Shown here: positions 1 through 10,600 of the stretch, in pieces | Numbering within the stretch: position 1 is the stretch's first letter | Layout: every line of letters begins with the position of its first letter | Origin: Cerioporus squamosus | Lineage: Eukaryota; Basidiomycota; Agaricomycetes; Polyporales; Polyporaceae | Reading direction: 5' to 3' | Assembly (NCBI GenBank): GCA_022592435.1 | Contig: JABYQS010000091.1 | Location: 1-64,000 of the forward strand | DNA: 64,000 nt | Notes under the pieces: generated by a model | Told to the model about the DNA's origin: nothing | What the model saw: the letters and a program-made list of their open reading frames with translations, nothing else | Database searches by the model: none | Position numbers and translations under genes: made by a program

Positions 1-139
1 GACTTGCCAGAACAACCATGTATCCGCAGTGGCAACACCAACGCATGCAAGACGTAACACGTACACACGCGCACACTGCGAATAATTCCCAGGCGGCATC
101 TTGTGTACTCAGGCACTCCCGGTTGCGACCACCACGACC

Positions 140-1183
140 ATGTTCACAAATCCGACTGCGAAAGTAGTCCTGGTCACTGGCTCCTCGGACGGTGGCATTG
201 GATCTGCGCTGTAAGTGATTATAGGGAGTGGATCTAACAACTGCTGATACTCATGTCGCCTCGTGTAGATGTGCGGAGTACGCCTCGCGAGGCTGCAGAG
301 TGTATGCCACCGCACGTCGACTGGAGGCCATGGACGGTTTGATGCACCCGGGCGTAGAGAAGCTGGTCCTCGACGTCACTGATGAGAATAACGTCCGCGA
401 TGTAGTAAACACCATCGTCTCCAGGGAGGGCCGGATAGATGTCTTGGTGAACAACGCTGGCGTTCTCTGCGTAGGTAGGGAGTCGCAGGGCATTCTTAAC
501 CAATCCTGGAGGGCTCCGAGCTGACTCTGGTACTTACAGGACCAATTATTGACCTCTCCATGGACATGATGCAGAAGACGTATGACGCGAACGTGTTCTC
601 GGTTATACGCCTCTGCAAGGCAGTGATACCGCACATGGCCGCGCACAAGAGCGGGACAATCGTCGAAATCAGCTCTATCGGAGCCTACATGTACGTCGGC
701 TCCACGAGTATTACGCTCACAATTCTGCTTTTAGCTCACGCGACACGCAGACCGACCCCATGGGCAGGAATCTACGGCTCGACGAAAGCCGCGCTGCACT
801 CGCTATCGGACACCCTCTACATGGAGTGCTCCCCGTTCAACATATCCGTCCTCACTGTCACCACGGGCGCCGTGCGCTCGAACCTCTCCTCGAACCACGC
901 GGCGGCTCTCCCTGCGGACAGCCTCCCTGAGAACTCGCTTTACAGGTGCTACCTACCCGACATCCTCGGGCGCATCTACATGAGTCAGGGCTCGGACTCG
1001 ATGCCCGCGGAGGACTACGCGCGGCAGGTGGTCGGGAAGAGCTTGCAGGCGAAGCCCCCGCGCGAGATGATGCTCGGCGGGAAGACGCTGCTGTATCGTC
1101 TCTTGCTGTGGATCCCGAGGACCCTCACTCTCAAGTTGTTCTGGCGCTTTTTCACCCAGAAAACGCGAGTAGGAGCAGCCTAA
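140..1183 (+). CDS. Short-chain dehydrogenase/reductase, AYR1-like
   Basis: Four exons, 140-210, 269-474, 540-690 and 751-1183, join in frame with GT-AG introns into 286 residues. The first residues carry the Rossmann glycine motif (TGSSDGGIG). The middle has NNAG, and the catalytic Tyr/Lys pair is in IYGSTK near the start of exon 4. The C-terminus is basic and hydrophobic (LLLWIPRTLTLKLFWRFF), which would suit membrane association. The layout resembles yeast Ayr1, the NADPH-dependent 1-acyl-dihydroxyacetone-phosphate reductase of lipid droplets and ER, so a lipid or ketone reductase role is inferred; substrate cannot be told from sequence. The start ATG at 140 is the only one that puts the glycine motif in frame with exon 2. 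The third intron is 60 nt and leaves the frame open even if unspliced. Confidence 0.85.
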
Positions 1184-1380
1184 GCGGCACGCATTAACAG
1201 ATGCGTCCGTTCAAACATGATATACAATTCGGGGCTCGTCGCACACGTCGAACCTCAACTATTATCTGTCCCCGGCTACGGTTGCCCCATGCCCTGCGTG
1301 CCCGGGCCCCAAAGGCCGAAGCTACCATCGTCCACCAACATACTGCACAAGTCTGCAAGGATCACCTGGCTGTTCGACCG

Positions 1381-2225
1381 TCACCGCTTGGTGCGCCGTC
1401 GGTTATCGAACCTGTCACACACAGAATGTGAGTCCTGAGCATCTAGGGCGAGAAACCCATGTCATACCAAGTATAGATAGCCTCTGAGTCGACCCTGAAC
1501 TCGCATGCGAGCTGGTAGCGCTCCGCCGCATCCGGACGAGAGTTCCTCGCGAACGTCGCCTCGAGTTTCCTCACCTGCCCCTCCGTGAACTTCACAGGCT
1601 TCTTCCGCGGCTTCTTCGCAGGCGGCGGTGCGGATGTAGCTGCCATGTCCGCTTCGTCGACCTTGTAGCCTTCATGGTGTCTCTTGGTCCTGAACCTGCC
1701 AGTGAGGTGGTTGTGAACTCTCAGAAACTGCCGGCCAGCGCGCGGGAAGGGCGACGAGACGTACCAGGTAGCGATGTCCTCTACTGGCTTTCCGGTAGCC
1801 ACGGAGAGCTGGAGGCGCTCTTCGTAGCTTGGGTTTTTGTTCTGCTTCATGTAGTATTCCGACAGGATTTCGGCGTGCTTGGGGTTCGTCTTGATTCTGG
1901 GGACCTTGGAACCTGAAGAGCTGGACTGTGCAGAGGCTGAGGCGATTGCTGGAGCCTGTGGAGGCACATGGGGATGCAGAGAAACAGATGGAGGAACGGG
2001 AGGCACGCCCACAAGAGAAGGACCATGCCCGGGCAAGGGCGGAGGCATGCGGACGTTCCCGCCCGAGGCAGAGAACGAAGGGAAGGGTTGGTGAGTATCC
2101 GATTGCTGGCTCCCATGTGCGATGACGGGACTAGGAACTCCCTGAGCGAGAATGTTACGACTGGTCGTGCTGGATACAGGAGGAGGAGGACCTGGTGCAG
2201 GAGGACGACGTGAGTTTGACGACAT
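1381..2225 (-). CDS. Double-homeodomain protein HD-A
   Basis: Exons 1765-2225, 1468-1695 and 1381-1411 on the minus strand give 239 residues. A Pro/Ser-rich N-terminus leads into a homeodomain-like unit ending in WFRTKRHH. A basic linker (KKPRKKPVKF) follows, then a second homeodomain-like unit whose recognition helix is WFDNRRRTKR, right before the stop. Both introns are phase 2 and split the invariant Trp codon as TG|G. The annotated stop is reached only after the last 31-nt exon; reading through instead ends in a truncated helix at 1443. Start: ATG at 2225 is preferred to the in-frame ATG at 2291, because a TATA-like stretch lies near 2310 on this strand. Two relatives lie at 26011-26901 and 27435-28247. 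It is probably a nuclear DNA-binding protein; targets are unknown. Confidence 0.8.
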
Positions 2226-3135
2226 GTTCACCAGGACGAACGATCGCAGTATACTAGGAGAAGCTGGTAGACGGCGAAACTCTGCGCTCACTTCCGTCGA
2301 AACTGCAAAGTATATATACTACGCTACCCAACCAGTACTGGCAGCCGAGAGGAGCTCCCGGCATGGAGACGGTCCAAGCGTCCGGTTGGTTATGGACATT
2401 CGTGTGGGAACTGCTTTGTTCTTGCCCGTATTGATGGCTCAATTAGTGTGGAAATAGTCTACTCATTGTGCCGAGCTGAAGAATCAGAGGCCCTCAGAGG
2501 CCTCAACAAACGTGAACGTTCATAAACGGTAAACAATTGCTAGACTGATGACTCACATGTCTTGGATAGGTGCTACAAACGAAGACCACTGTGCTATGAA
2601 CAGAAGAGGGACTGGGCGAGCTGAAAGTGAGACAAGGGAACTCGAGAGGGCTCTCGGAACAAAAAAGAGATGTGGAGAGGAGCGAAGGTCTGTCGCGCCC
2701 AACCTGAGCGCAAATCCCGAGTCACGTCTGATCATCGTCGACACAGCGGCTCCCCATGCCGCGTACACTTGTCGTAGCGAATCAGGAGACCTTCAATCCC
2801 GGGTGAGTACGAGACGGGCCACCACTGCTATTCGGACTAGACCAGATGCATTCGACTGTTGCAAATAGGCTAGACTGGTTGAAATTCGTAAGCTCGAGCC
2901 TTGCCTCCCTCTGTGCGTACATATGCTTAGGCTTCTCGAAGACCGCCGCCTAGAAGCTGTGATCAGCTAACGTCCTCTTCGTCCTCCCAAGAGATGGGTA
3001 TGGTACCTACGACTTCATGTCGGCGAACACCCCATCCGCATCGTATCATATACTACCTAAGTGTCTTGAGCGTATCTATGGGCGTCCACTGATCAGCCTG
3101 TACACCATCCGGATGACTTCGAGTCATGGCCTACC
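2226..3135. other. Intergenic, HD-A promoter side
   Basis: No gene is supported. A TATA-like stretch (tatatatac, about 2310-2320) lies in the right place for HD-A on the minus strand. The rest shows nothing recognisable. Confidence 0.5.
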
Positions 3136-6100
3136 TCACGCTTTCCGCCTCTTACTAGACCACGAGGGCCCTGGTAGGAATCGCCGCATAGAGAGCTTCG
3201 ATGTTCGCTTCTCTTTTCCGCTCTCCTGCTGACTGCGGGGTTCGCTCGGGCCCAGTCCTGGAACAGGGCTCGCTTCGCTTGGGGGCGACTGATTGGGAAA
3301 CGTGACGTTGCTGACAGGGTTCGGAGTACTGCCGGGAGCACCAGGTGCGCCGTTGACGAAGTTCGGAACGCCGTTCACGAGATTCGGAACACCGCCGACG
3401 GAATTGGCGGTGCCACCGTAAGGGTTGAAGGAGGGGTTCATATACGCGCTCCAAAACGGAAACGGGACGCCGCCATAGAGGTGCGGGAACGCGGCCATGA
3501 GTTGGTGTGGAGGGAGGCCGAAGTAGTTCGGATGGCTACCGACGGGGTTCTGACCGCCGCCAGGAGAATTCGGGAAGCCACCACCCAGGAAGTCTTGGGC
3601 GCTGCTGTACGGGTTCGGCGGAGGAGTCTGACTCAGGGGAGGGTACGTCGCGACACTGCTGTAGGCGTTCGCTGGGAGACTGTTCGCCAAGTACGATGGG
3701 TTGCCCATGCGGAACTCCGGAATGCCGCCGTTGGGAACCAGCAGGCGGTCCGAGGGTGGACTGGCGGAGGAGGTGATCGGATCCTCGCCTGCAGCGTCTG
3801 GGATGGTGTTGACTGGGTTCGAGACAGTAGGGTTACCGTCGAACGCGTTCGGCACAATGGTGAGGATGCCTGTGCGGGAATTATCCGGGAGCGCCAGATG
3901 AGGAGGACTCGAGACAGGGTTCGGAACGCTCTTTGGGAGGTTTGACGTGCCGCTGTTCGCCCTCACATGTGCTGGCGGGTCATCGTCATCTAGATGACTG
4001 TCGGACGAGCTAGAGTCTTGCTTCACCAGGATGTTGGCGTCGTCGGACCCTGTGCGCACTGCATCCGTGGTCGTAGAGAAGGAGTTGGGGTGTTGACCTG
4101 GCAGACCGACCATGCCGAGACTGGAGGATGTCCCGGATTGGGTGGCATACGACGGGGGAGAGGACGGAAGCATCGTGCCACGACGTCCTCCAGCGTGGCG
4201 TTCATGCTCTGATGAACTATGCTCGTCCGTACGCCCAGCGGCGGCATCAGGGACGACACTGGCAGGAGCTGGGTTGAGAGTGGCCAGTAGCGACCTCGGC
4301 GACGTGGGCGCCTTCCCCTTCAGCGGATCGAGGAGCTCGATCTCGAGCACATAGTACTTCTTGCCCGGCTCCGACTTGAGACGAAATGTGAGGCGCAAGG
4401 TGTGGATGTCTCCCTTGGAAGTCATGATGGGGAACGTCTTCGAGGCGACGCAGTTCGCTGGTATCCAGGAGGCGATATGGAAGTCGTAGCACTGAGGACG
4501 GTCCGACGTGGGGGATCCAGGCTCGAATGTCGGAGTACGCGGTGCTTTCACGCTAGCCTGCAAGAGTCCTCGCTGTCGGCACTCGTCCCGCCTGCAGAGC
4601 CCGACTTCTATCCGGATCGAGCTGCGCTGCGGATCGTCCCGCTCAACGAGTGCGAAGTCGTGCAGTATCTGTGCGGATGGGACATAACATTCGGGATCCG
4701 GTAGGACGGTGAAACCGCGCTGCTTGAGAAGAGGGTGGCACCATCCGGCCAAAGAGACTTCGGTTTCCTGCCGATAAACTTCGAGCGAGTGGTGGATGGT
4801 CTCATCTCGGACCTGCGATCGCAAGGACGGCGGGACGCGATGAGGAATGTAGATGTCCTGAAGTCGGAACTGCTCCATATGAGTCTGAACGTCGGCCTCT
4901 TCCAAAGCGAGGAGGCGATAGTAGACGAAGCTGGGCCCGGAACCATTCTGGCCAAGTTTGGAGTCGAGCGAAGCGCCGATGGAGATCGAGCGATCATGAC
5001 CGCCGGGTGTGCGTCGCCGTTGCAGGAGAAGAGCGATGCATCGCCCTTTCTGGTCCTTGCAACCCAGCAATGCAAGACGATACGGCTTCTTGTTCTTGTC
5101 GTATATAGTGATAAGAGGGAGCTTAGCCCTGATGCCGTGAGCGGTGAAGGTGAAGTCCGTACTATAGATGTCGAAGTTAGGCAAGATGGGTTGGGTGGAC
5201 ATAGTGATCATCCTCGAATGCGATTCGAAACTGCTTGGGGAGAGGGCGAGAAGGTAAGTCTTGGCAGAATCGGGTTCGTCAGACAGATATCCAAAGTCGT
5301 CAACTTGAACAGTGGCGGACGAAGGATCGGGGAGAGAGAAGTGGTCGCTCAGCGAGGCGACAAAGCCCCACGCAAGGATGGTCGGGTCCGCCGTCTGCCG
5401 CAGGATCTCTTCTTGGAGGCGTATGAAGGCGTACCGACCCTCTCCGTAGATGGGCGACATCTGGATGCCGAAGATTCCGAGAAGGCAGTACGCCTCATCC
5501 TCCTCGCGTGTCGTCTCCCGCTTGGAAGCCCACGACATCCGCTCCGCAACGGGCACATCCTCCAGCTTGAGCTCCCCCAGCAAGATATCACGACGGATGA
5601 GAGTCACGTCCGCGACCACGTCTGCGAGCTCGGCCTTCGTGCCTATGACCTTCCAGCCCTTCGAGACGAAAAGAACGTGGTGCGGCGCAACGAGCTCCTG
5701 AAGCGTCCAACCTCGGCGGAACCACTTGCTATTACGGAACCTGGACGTAGCCAGAGCAGCCCGCGCAATAGTCTCGTAGTCCTCGACGTCTTCCAGCACG
5801 GCGTAGCACATGTTTGCGTGTCGGTACCACTCGAACATGGAGTTGATCGCCTCGGACAGCTCTGCGCTGCTGGACTTGTCGATGCAGCCCGAGTCGATCC
5901 AGATGTAACTGAAGTCGTGGTCCTGCGCGATCTTGCACGCGGCCTGGATCTTCGGGGAGAGCTTGTGCAGAACGGGCTCGTTCGCTGGGGTCTCCTGCTC
6001 GAGCTTGCATATCTCCTGGTACGTCTGCTCGGGCATGTACTTGGCGCGGTTCTTCCTGTCAGGCTTGGCCCAGACGTGTGATAGAATCGCATATCGGATG

Positions 6101-6156
6101 GCCCGTGGATCCTGGAAGATCTTAAAGCGTCCGCTAGTTGTGTCGAGGAGCCGCAT
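3136..6156 (-). CDS. HET-domain protein HET1 with prion-like tail
   Basis: One uninterrupted frame of 1006 residues starting MRLLDT, the start shared by all five HET genes here. HET-domain landmarks in order: YAILSHVW (about 22-29), YIWIDSGCIDK (about 85-95), LSEAINSMFEWY, RRGWTLQELVAP and RMSWASKRETTREEDEAYCLLG. A roughly 300-residue region shared with the other paralogs follows, ending in LEIELLDP. Then comes a Ser/Pro tail that turns into an Asn/Gly/Pro/Tyr/Phe-rich low-complexity stretch with short near-repeats (GVPNLVN, GVPNFVN). The last 30 residues are basic (SSKRRKA). HET proteins trigger cell death on non-self fusion in filamentous fungi; that role here is inferred from family. Oddity: the usual D-T-C-C-I-D is D-S-G-C-I-D, so the first Cys is lost. 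Confidence 0.9.
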   Translation of the reverse strand: MRLLDTTSGRFKIFQDPRAIRYAILSHVWAKPDRKNRAKYMPEQTYQEICKLEQETPANEPVLHKLSPKIQAACKIAQDHDFSYIWIDSGCIDKSSSAELSEAINSMFEWYRHANMCYAVLEDVEDYETIARAALATSRFRNSKWFRRGWTLQELVAPHHVLFVSKGWKVIGTKAELADVVADVTLIRRDILLGELKLEDVPVAERMSWASKRETTREEDEAYCLLGIFGIQMSPIYGEGRYAFIRLQEEILRQTADPTILAWGFVASLSDHFSLPDPSSATVQVDDFGYLSDEPDSAKTYLLALSPSSFESHSRMITMSTQPILPNFDIYSTDFTFTAHGIRAKLPLITIYDKNKKPYRLALLGCKDQKGRCIALLLQRRRTPGGHDRSISIGASLDSKLGQNGSGPSFVYYRLLALEEADVQTHMEQFRLQDIYIPHRVPPSLRSQVRDETIHHSLEVYRQETEVSLAGWCHPLLKQRGFTVLPDPECYVPSAQILHDFALVERDDPQRSSIRIEVGLCRRDECRQRGLLQASVKAPRTPTFEPGSPTSDRPQCYDFHIASWIPANCVASKTFPIMTSKGDIHTLRLTFRLKSEPGKKYYVLEIELLDPLKGKAPTSPRSLLATLNPAPASVVPDAAAGRTDEHSSSEHERHAGGRRGTMLPSSPPSYATQSGTSSSLGMVGLPGQHPNSFSTTTDAVRTGSDDANILVKQDSSSSDSHLDDDDPPAHVRANSGTSNLPKSVPNPVSSPPHLALPDNSRTGILTIVPNAFDGNPTVSNPVNTIPDAAGEDPITSSASPPSDRLLVPNGGIPEFRMGNPSYLANSLPANAYSSVATYPPLSQTPPPNPYSSAQDFLGGGFPNSPGGGQNPVGSHPNYFGLPPHQLMAAFPHLYGGVPFPFWSAYMNPSFNPYGGTANSVGGVPNLVNGVPNFVNGAPGAPGSTPNPVSNVTFPNQSPPSEASPVPGLGPSEPRSQQESGKEKRTSKLSMRRFLPGPSWSSKRRKA

Positions 6157-7606
6157 GACTGCTGTTCACGCTTGTCAGTCAGCGTTGTGAACGAACGAGA
6201 TCCAGAGACACTCAAGCGACGTACCGCGTGGTTCAGCGAGAGTGTTTCAGTCGAAGAGGAACGAGCTTGTGCGTATACCCAACAGCCTGGCTTTAACTTC
6301 AGTATCGGCCGTGACGACATCGATGGGCACCATACCGTTCCGAGGGGTAAGAGGTAGCCGGACCAAGTCTCATGGCATCCAGCCGCATATATGCACGTGG
6401 TGGCTGAGGGACAAGTGCGCATGTTGAGGTGCCTGTGCACACGAGGATCAGGTGCACTATGGGAGCAGAAGCGGTCTCCTCAATCTTGCGGCTGTGAAGG
6501 TCGTTCATTAGCCTTCCATTGTACGAAACGGACGATGAAGATGCCAGAACTGAGTATCGAGTTTCTCACTATGTGGGTGACGAAAGGCCGGGCACATTAC
6601 TGCCAGCAGTGCGTGAACGGGCATGCATCGTCCACAGCCAACTCCTGAGGGCCTAGGGTGCGGTCTCCGAGACTCACCATCCGAGAGCGGACTAAGTACA
6701 TCCAATGTACATGCAGTGGACGCCCTGCGCGTGTCCGCCACGTCCGTTGTAGCTGTCAAAGTAGCTCGAACTCGTGGCAGGGTGCTGGACTCAATATTGT
6801 TGATATCGATCGCAACCTGTCCGTGTCCAGTGCGGACCAGGCCTACCCCGGTGCAAAGAGTCGTACATTGCGAAGCGAAGCGATAGATGCAATGCGTCAG
6901 CGTTACACTAGACGGTTGCGAGACGGAGACGTACCTCTCACCTCCGCAGCCAGTAAGCTTAGCGTCCTGCGGCCATGCTTTGTGAGGCACTCAAATTCCA
7001 GTTCCTTCCGATGCCGGCGACGCGATATCGGCTGTTGTTGGAAACGTGGACCCTTCACCGGTGCCTACTAAGTTCACAGCTTATGAACCGAGTTGCTGAG
7101 CGCTGAAGTGTGGGGGTATCGAGGCCTCATATGAGCACTATGAGATGGCGATGTTGGACCCGGAACTATGTGGTTAAAGCAGTTTGTTTTCCGCAGAGTC
7201 TGCCAGTAAGGCCGCGTAAGTAGTCTGCCAGTCGGCGGTCGCGTCCGGACATCCGGTCCGGGAGTGAATCGGCCTTCGGCAACATGGCCGCGGCACAGCT
7301 TAGAGATGTGATCAAACAGATCTCATCTGCAAAGATTAGATAAGATAACCCCCGCAGAAGTCGCAAAATTCCTTTGCTCTGCCATCTTGCTCGATGTCGG
7401 TCGCTCAAACCACCCCGGACTGTAAGCTTCCGAGCAATATTCTGGGAGACAGAGCGTGTTGACATGCTCGATCGCAGGCACGGTTTCGTCGCTGCTTGAC
7501 AACCCTGACTTGCGTTGGGACGGGTAGAACGAGTGCTCGGAAGCAGGATCGAGGTGAGCAAACGCACTAACAGTCTCTGGACGGTGTACTCACAGGTACC
7601 TGCAGG
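6157..7606. other. Divergent intergenic region, HET1 / FGAM synthase
   Basis: This 1.45-kb stretch separates two divergent genes and should hold both promoters. I see no coding exon, RNA gene or clear repeat. Confidence 0.5.
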
Positions 7607-10600
7607 ATGCTTATCTTATACGGGAGCTCGGCGCTGTCGCAATCAAAGCGTGACGTCGTCTTGAACAACATTCAGAAGGCGCTCCCCCAGATCACCTCTG
7701 TTGACGCCGTCTACATCCATCTCGTCTCATGTCGGTCACAAGGAGCGAAGGAGGAACTCTCCAAACCTGACTCCGAGCAGCGACACACGCTCGACCGCCT
7801 GTTGGAGTACGGAGACCACATCCACTTGCCCACTACCCAGGAAGCGCTGCAAACCACGAAGAACGTAGCGTTCGTCCTCCCACGACCAGGCTCGGTCTCT
7901 CCCTGGTCAAGCAAGGCAACCGACATCGCAGTTCTCTGCAAGCTCGGAGACTACGTCGAACGCCTAGAGCGCGGTCTCGCTTTCGTGTTCACTACCAGCG
8001 ACGGCTCAAGTCTAACACCTCAGATCCTCGCCACCATCTCCCCCCTCATCCATGATCGCATGACACAGGTTGTTCAGCTCGCCCTGCCCGACCAGGAAGC
8101 GATCTTCTCTCACAAGGGCGCCAGTCCGCTCCGTACAATCGATCTTGTCTCAGAGTCCACTCGCGATGCTGCCCGCGAGAAGCTGGTCGCAGCGAACAAG
8201 GAGTTCGGTCTCGCCCTCTCCTCGGACGAAATCGACTACCTGGTTGATGCCTACGTCTCTGGAGCAGCACCCATCAATCGCAACCCGACCGACGCGGAGT
8301 TGTTCATGTTCGCGCAAGTGAACTCGGAGCACTGCCGGCACAAGATCTTCAACGCCTCGTGGACGATCGACGGCGCAGCGCAGTACACATCGTTGTTCCA
8401 GATGATCCGCAACACGGAGAAGCTGAACGGCACCGGCACCATCTCCGCATATTCCGACAACGCTGCCGTGTTCGAGGGCCACCGTGCGCCACGCTTCGCA
8501 GTGTCGTACCACGCGGCGAGCAAGGCGAACCCAGGAGTCAAGTATCTATACCACGCCGAAGAAGAGGACATGCCCGTTCTCGTAAAGGTCGAAACTCACA
8601 ACCATCCAACCGCTGTGTCTCCCTACCCCGGTGCTGCGACTGGCTCTGGTGGCGAGATCCGTGACGAGGGGGCCGTCGGGCGCGGGTCGAAGCCGAAGGC
8701 GGGCCTGGCAGGCTTCACTGTCTCGAACCTGTTGATCCCAGGCTACGAGCAGCCTTGGGAGACAGACTTTGGCCGCCCCGCCCACATCGCGTCTGCGCTC
8801 GACATTATGATCGAGGGCCCGCTCGGTGCTAGCGCGTTCAATAACGAGTTCGGGCGACCTGCACTTGCCGGATACTTCCGCACGTACGCGGAGAACGTCC
8901 CGCTCCCTGAGGGCAATAAGTCCGAGGTCAGAGGATACCACAAGCCCATCATGATTGCGGGAGGTCTGGGGAACGTCCGCCCGCCGTTTGCCCAGAAGTC
9001 CAAGATTTCCCCCGGGTCGAAGATTATCGTCCTCGGCGGTCCTGGCTTGCTCATCGGGCTTGGCGGCGGTGCTGCGAGCAGTCAAGTCTCAGGCGCTGGG
9101 TCCGCAGATCTCGACTTCGCCAGCGTTCAGCGCGACAACGCCGAGATGCAGCGGCGTTGCCAGCAGGTCATTGATGCATGCGCAAATCTGGGAGACGACA
9201 ACCCCATCCAGTCGATCCACGACGTCGGTGCTGGTGGTCTTTCCAACGCCCTTCCCGAGTTGGTTCACGACTCTGACCTTGGTGCCACCTTCGAGATCCG
9301 CGACATCCTGGTCGCAGACTCTAGCATGTCCCCCATGGAGATCTGGTGCAACGAGAGTCAGGAGCGATATGTCCTTGCCATCGCACCCGAGCAGGAAGGG
9401 CTCTTCCGGAGCTTAGCAGAGCGCGAGCGGTGTCCATTCTCGATCGTCGGCACCGCGAGCGACTCTGACGAGCTCGTGGTGACCGACCGGCTTCTCAAGC
9501 AGGACGTCATCCGTCTGAAGATGTCCACGCTTTTCGGGAAGCCGCCTCGCATGCATCGGACGGACAAGCACGTCGCTCCTCCAGCCGCCCCGTTCAAGCC
9601 TGACCTCGCCGAGTATCTCTCTGACCTTCAGCCTTCAGCTCGGATCGCTCAGGCCGTTAACAGAGTCCTGCGTCTCCCTTCAGTCGGCTCGAAGTCCTTC
9701 CTCATCACCATCGGCGACCGCACTATCACTGGTCTCGTCACGCGCGACCAGATGGTAGGGCCATGGCAAGTGCCAGTCGCGGATGTCGCAGTGACGCGGT
9801 CCACCTACGGCTTCGACGTCCTTACTGGCGAGGCGATGGCCATGGGCGAACGCACGCCCCTCGCGATCCTCAATGCCGCCGCGTCCGCGCGCATGGCCGT
9901 TGCCGAGTCTCTCACGAACCTCGCAGCGGCGCATGTCGGCGACCTGGGCCGCGTCAAGCTCAGTGCGAATTGGATGTGCGCGGCGAGCAAGGAGGGCGAG
10001 GGTGCGGCGCTCTATGACGCCGTTAAGGCGGTCGGAATGGAGCTGTGCCCCGCGCTTGGCGTCGGGATACCTGTGGGCAAGGACTCGATGAGCATGTCGA
10101 TGAAGTGGCAGCAGGGCGAGGAGAAGCGCGAGGTCAGCTCGCCGCTCTCGCTCATCGTCACCGCGTTCGCTGCGGTCGAGGACGTCAGCAAGACGTGGAC
10201 TCCTCAGCTCCGCACCGATCTGGACGGGCCGACGTCGTTGGTGCTCTTCGACCTTGCGCGGGGCCAGCAGCGTCTTGGGGCCTCGGCGATTGCACAGGTG
10301 TTCAAGCAAGTCGGTTCGGAGGCGCCCGATGTCGTCGAGGCGCAGGACATCAAGGTCTTCTTCCAGGCGTCGCAAGCAATCCGCAAGGAGCTTCCTGGTG
10401 TGGTACTGGCATACCACGACCGCTCGGACGGTGGGCTCTTCACGACGCTGGCCGAGATGGCGTTCGCTGGCAGGACGGGTCTGCAGATCGATTTGGGCTC
10501 TATCGCGGCACACACCGACAGCGTCTCTGCGCTGTTCAACGAGGAGCTCGGTGCTATCCTCCAGGTCCGCGAGAGCGATGTCGCTCAGCTCACCGACTTC

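Noticed and set aside
1381..2225. Mating-type (A/b) homeodomain locus
   Set aside because: The proteins have two homeodomains each, no divergent HD1/HD2 pair is present and none of the usual flanking genes (such as a mitochondrial intermediate peptidase) is in the window.
4735..6081. 448-residue plus-strand frame
   Set aside because: Antisense shadow of HET1 with no domain, caused by codon bias of the real gene.
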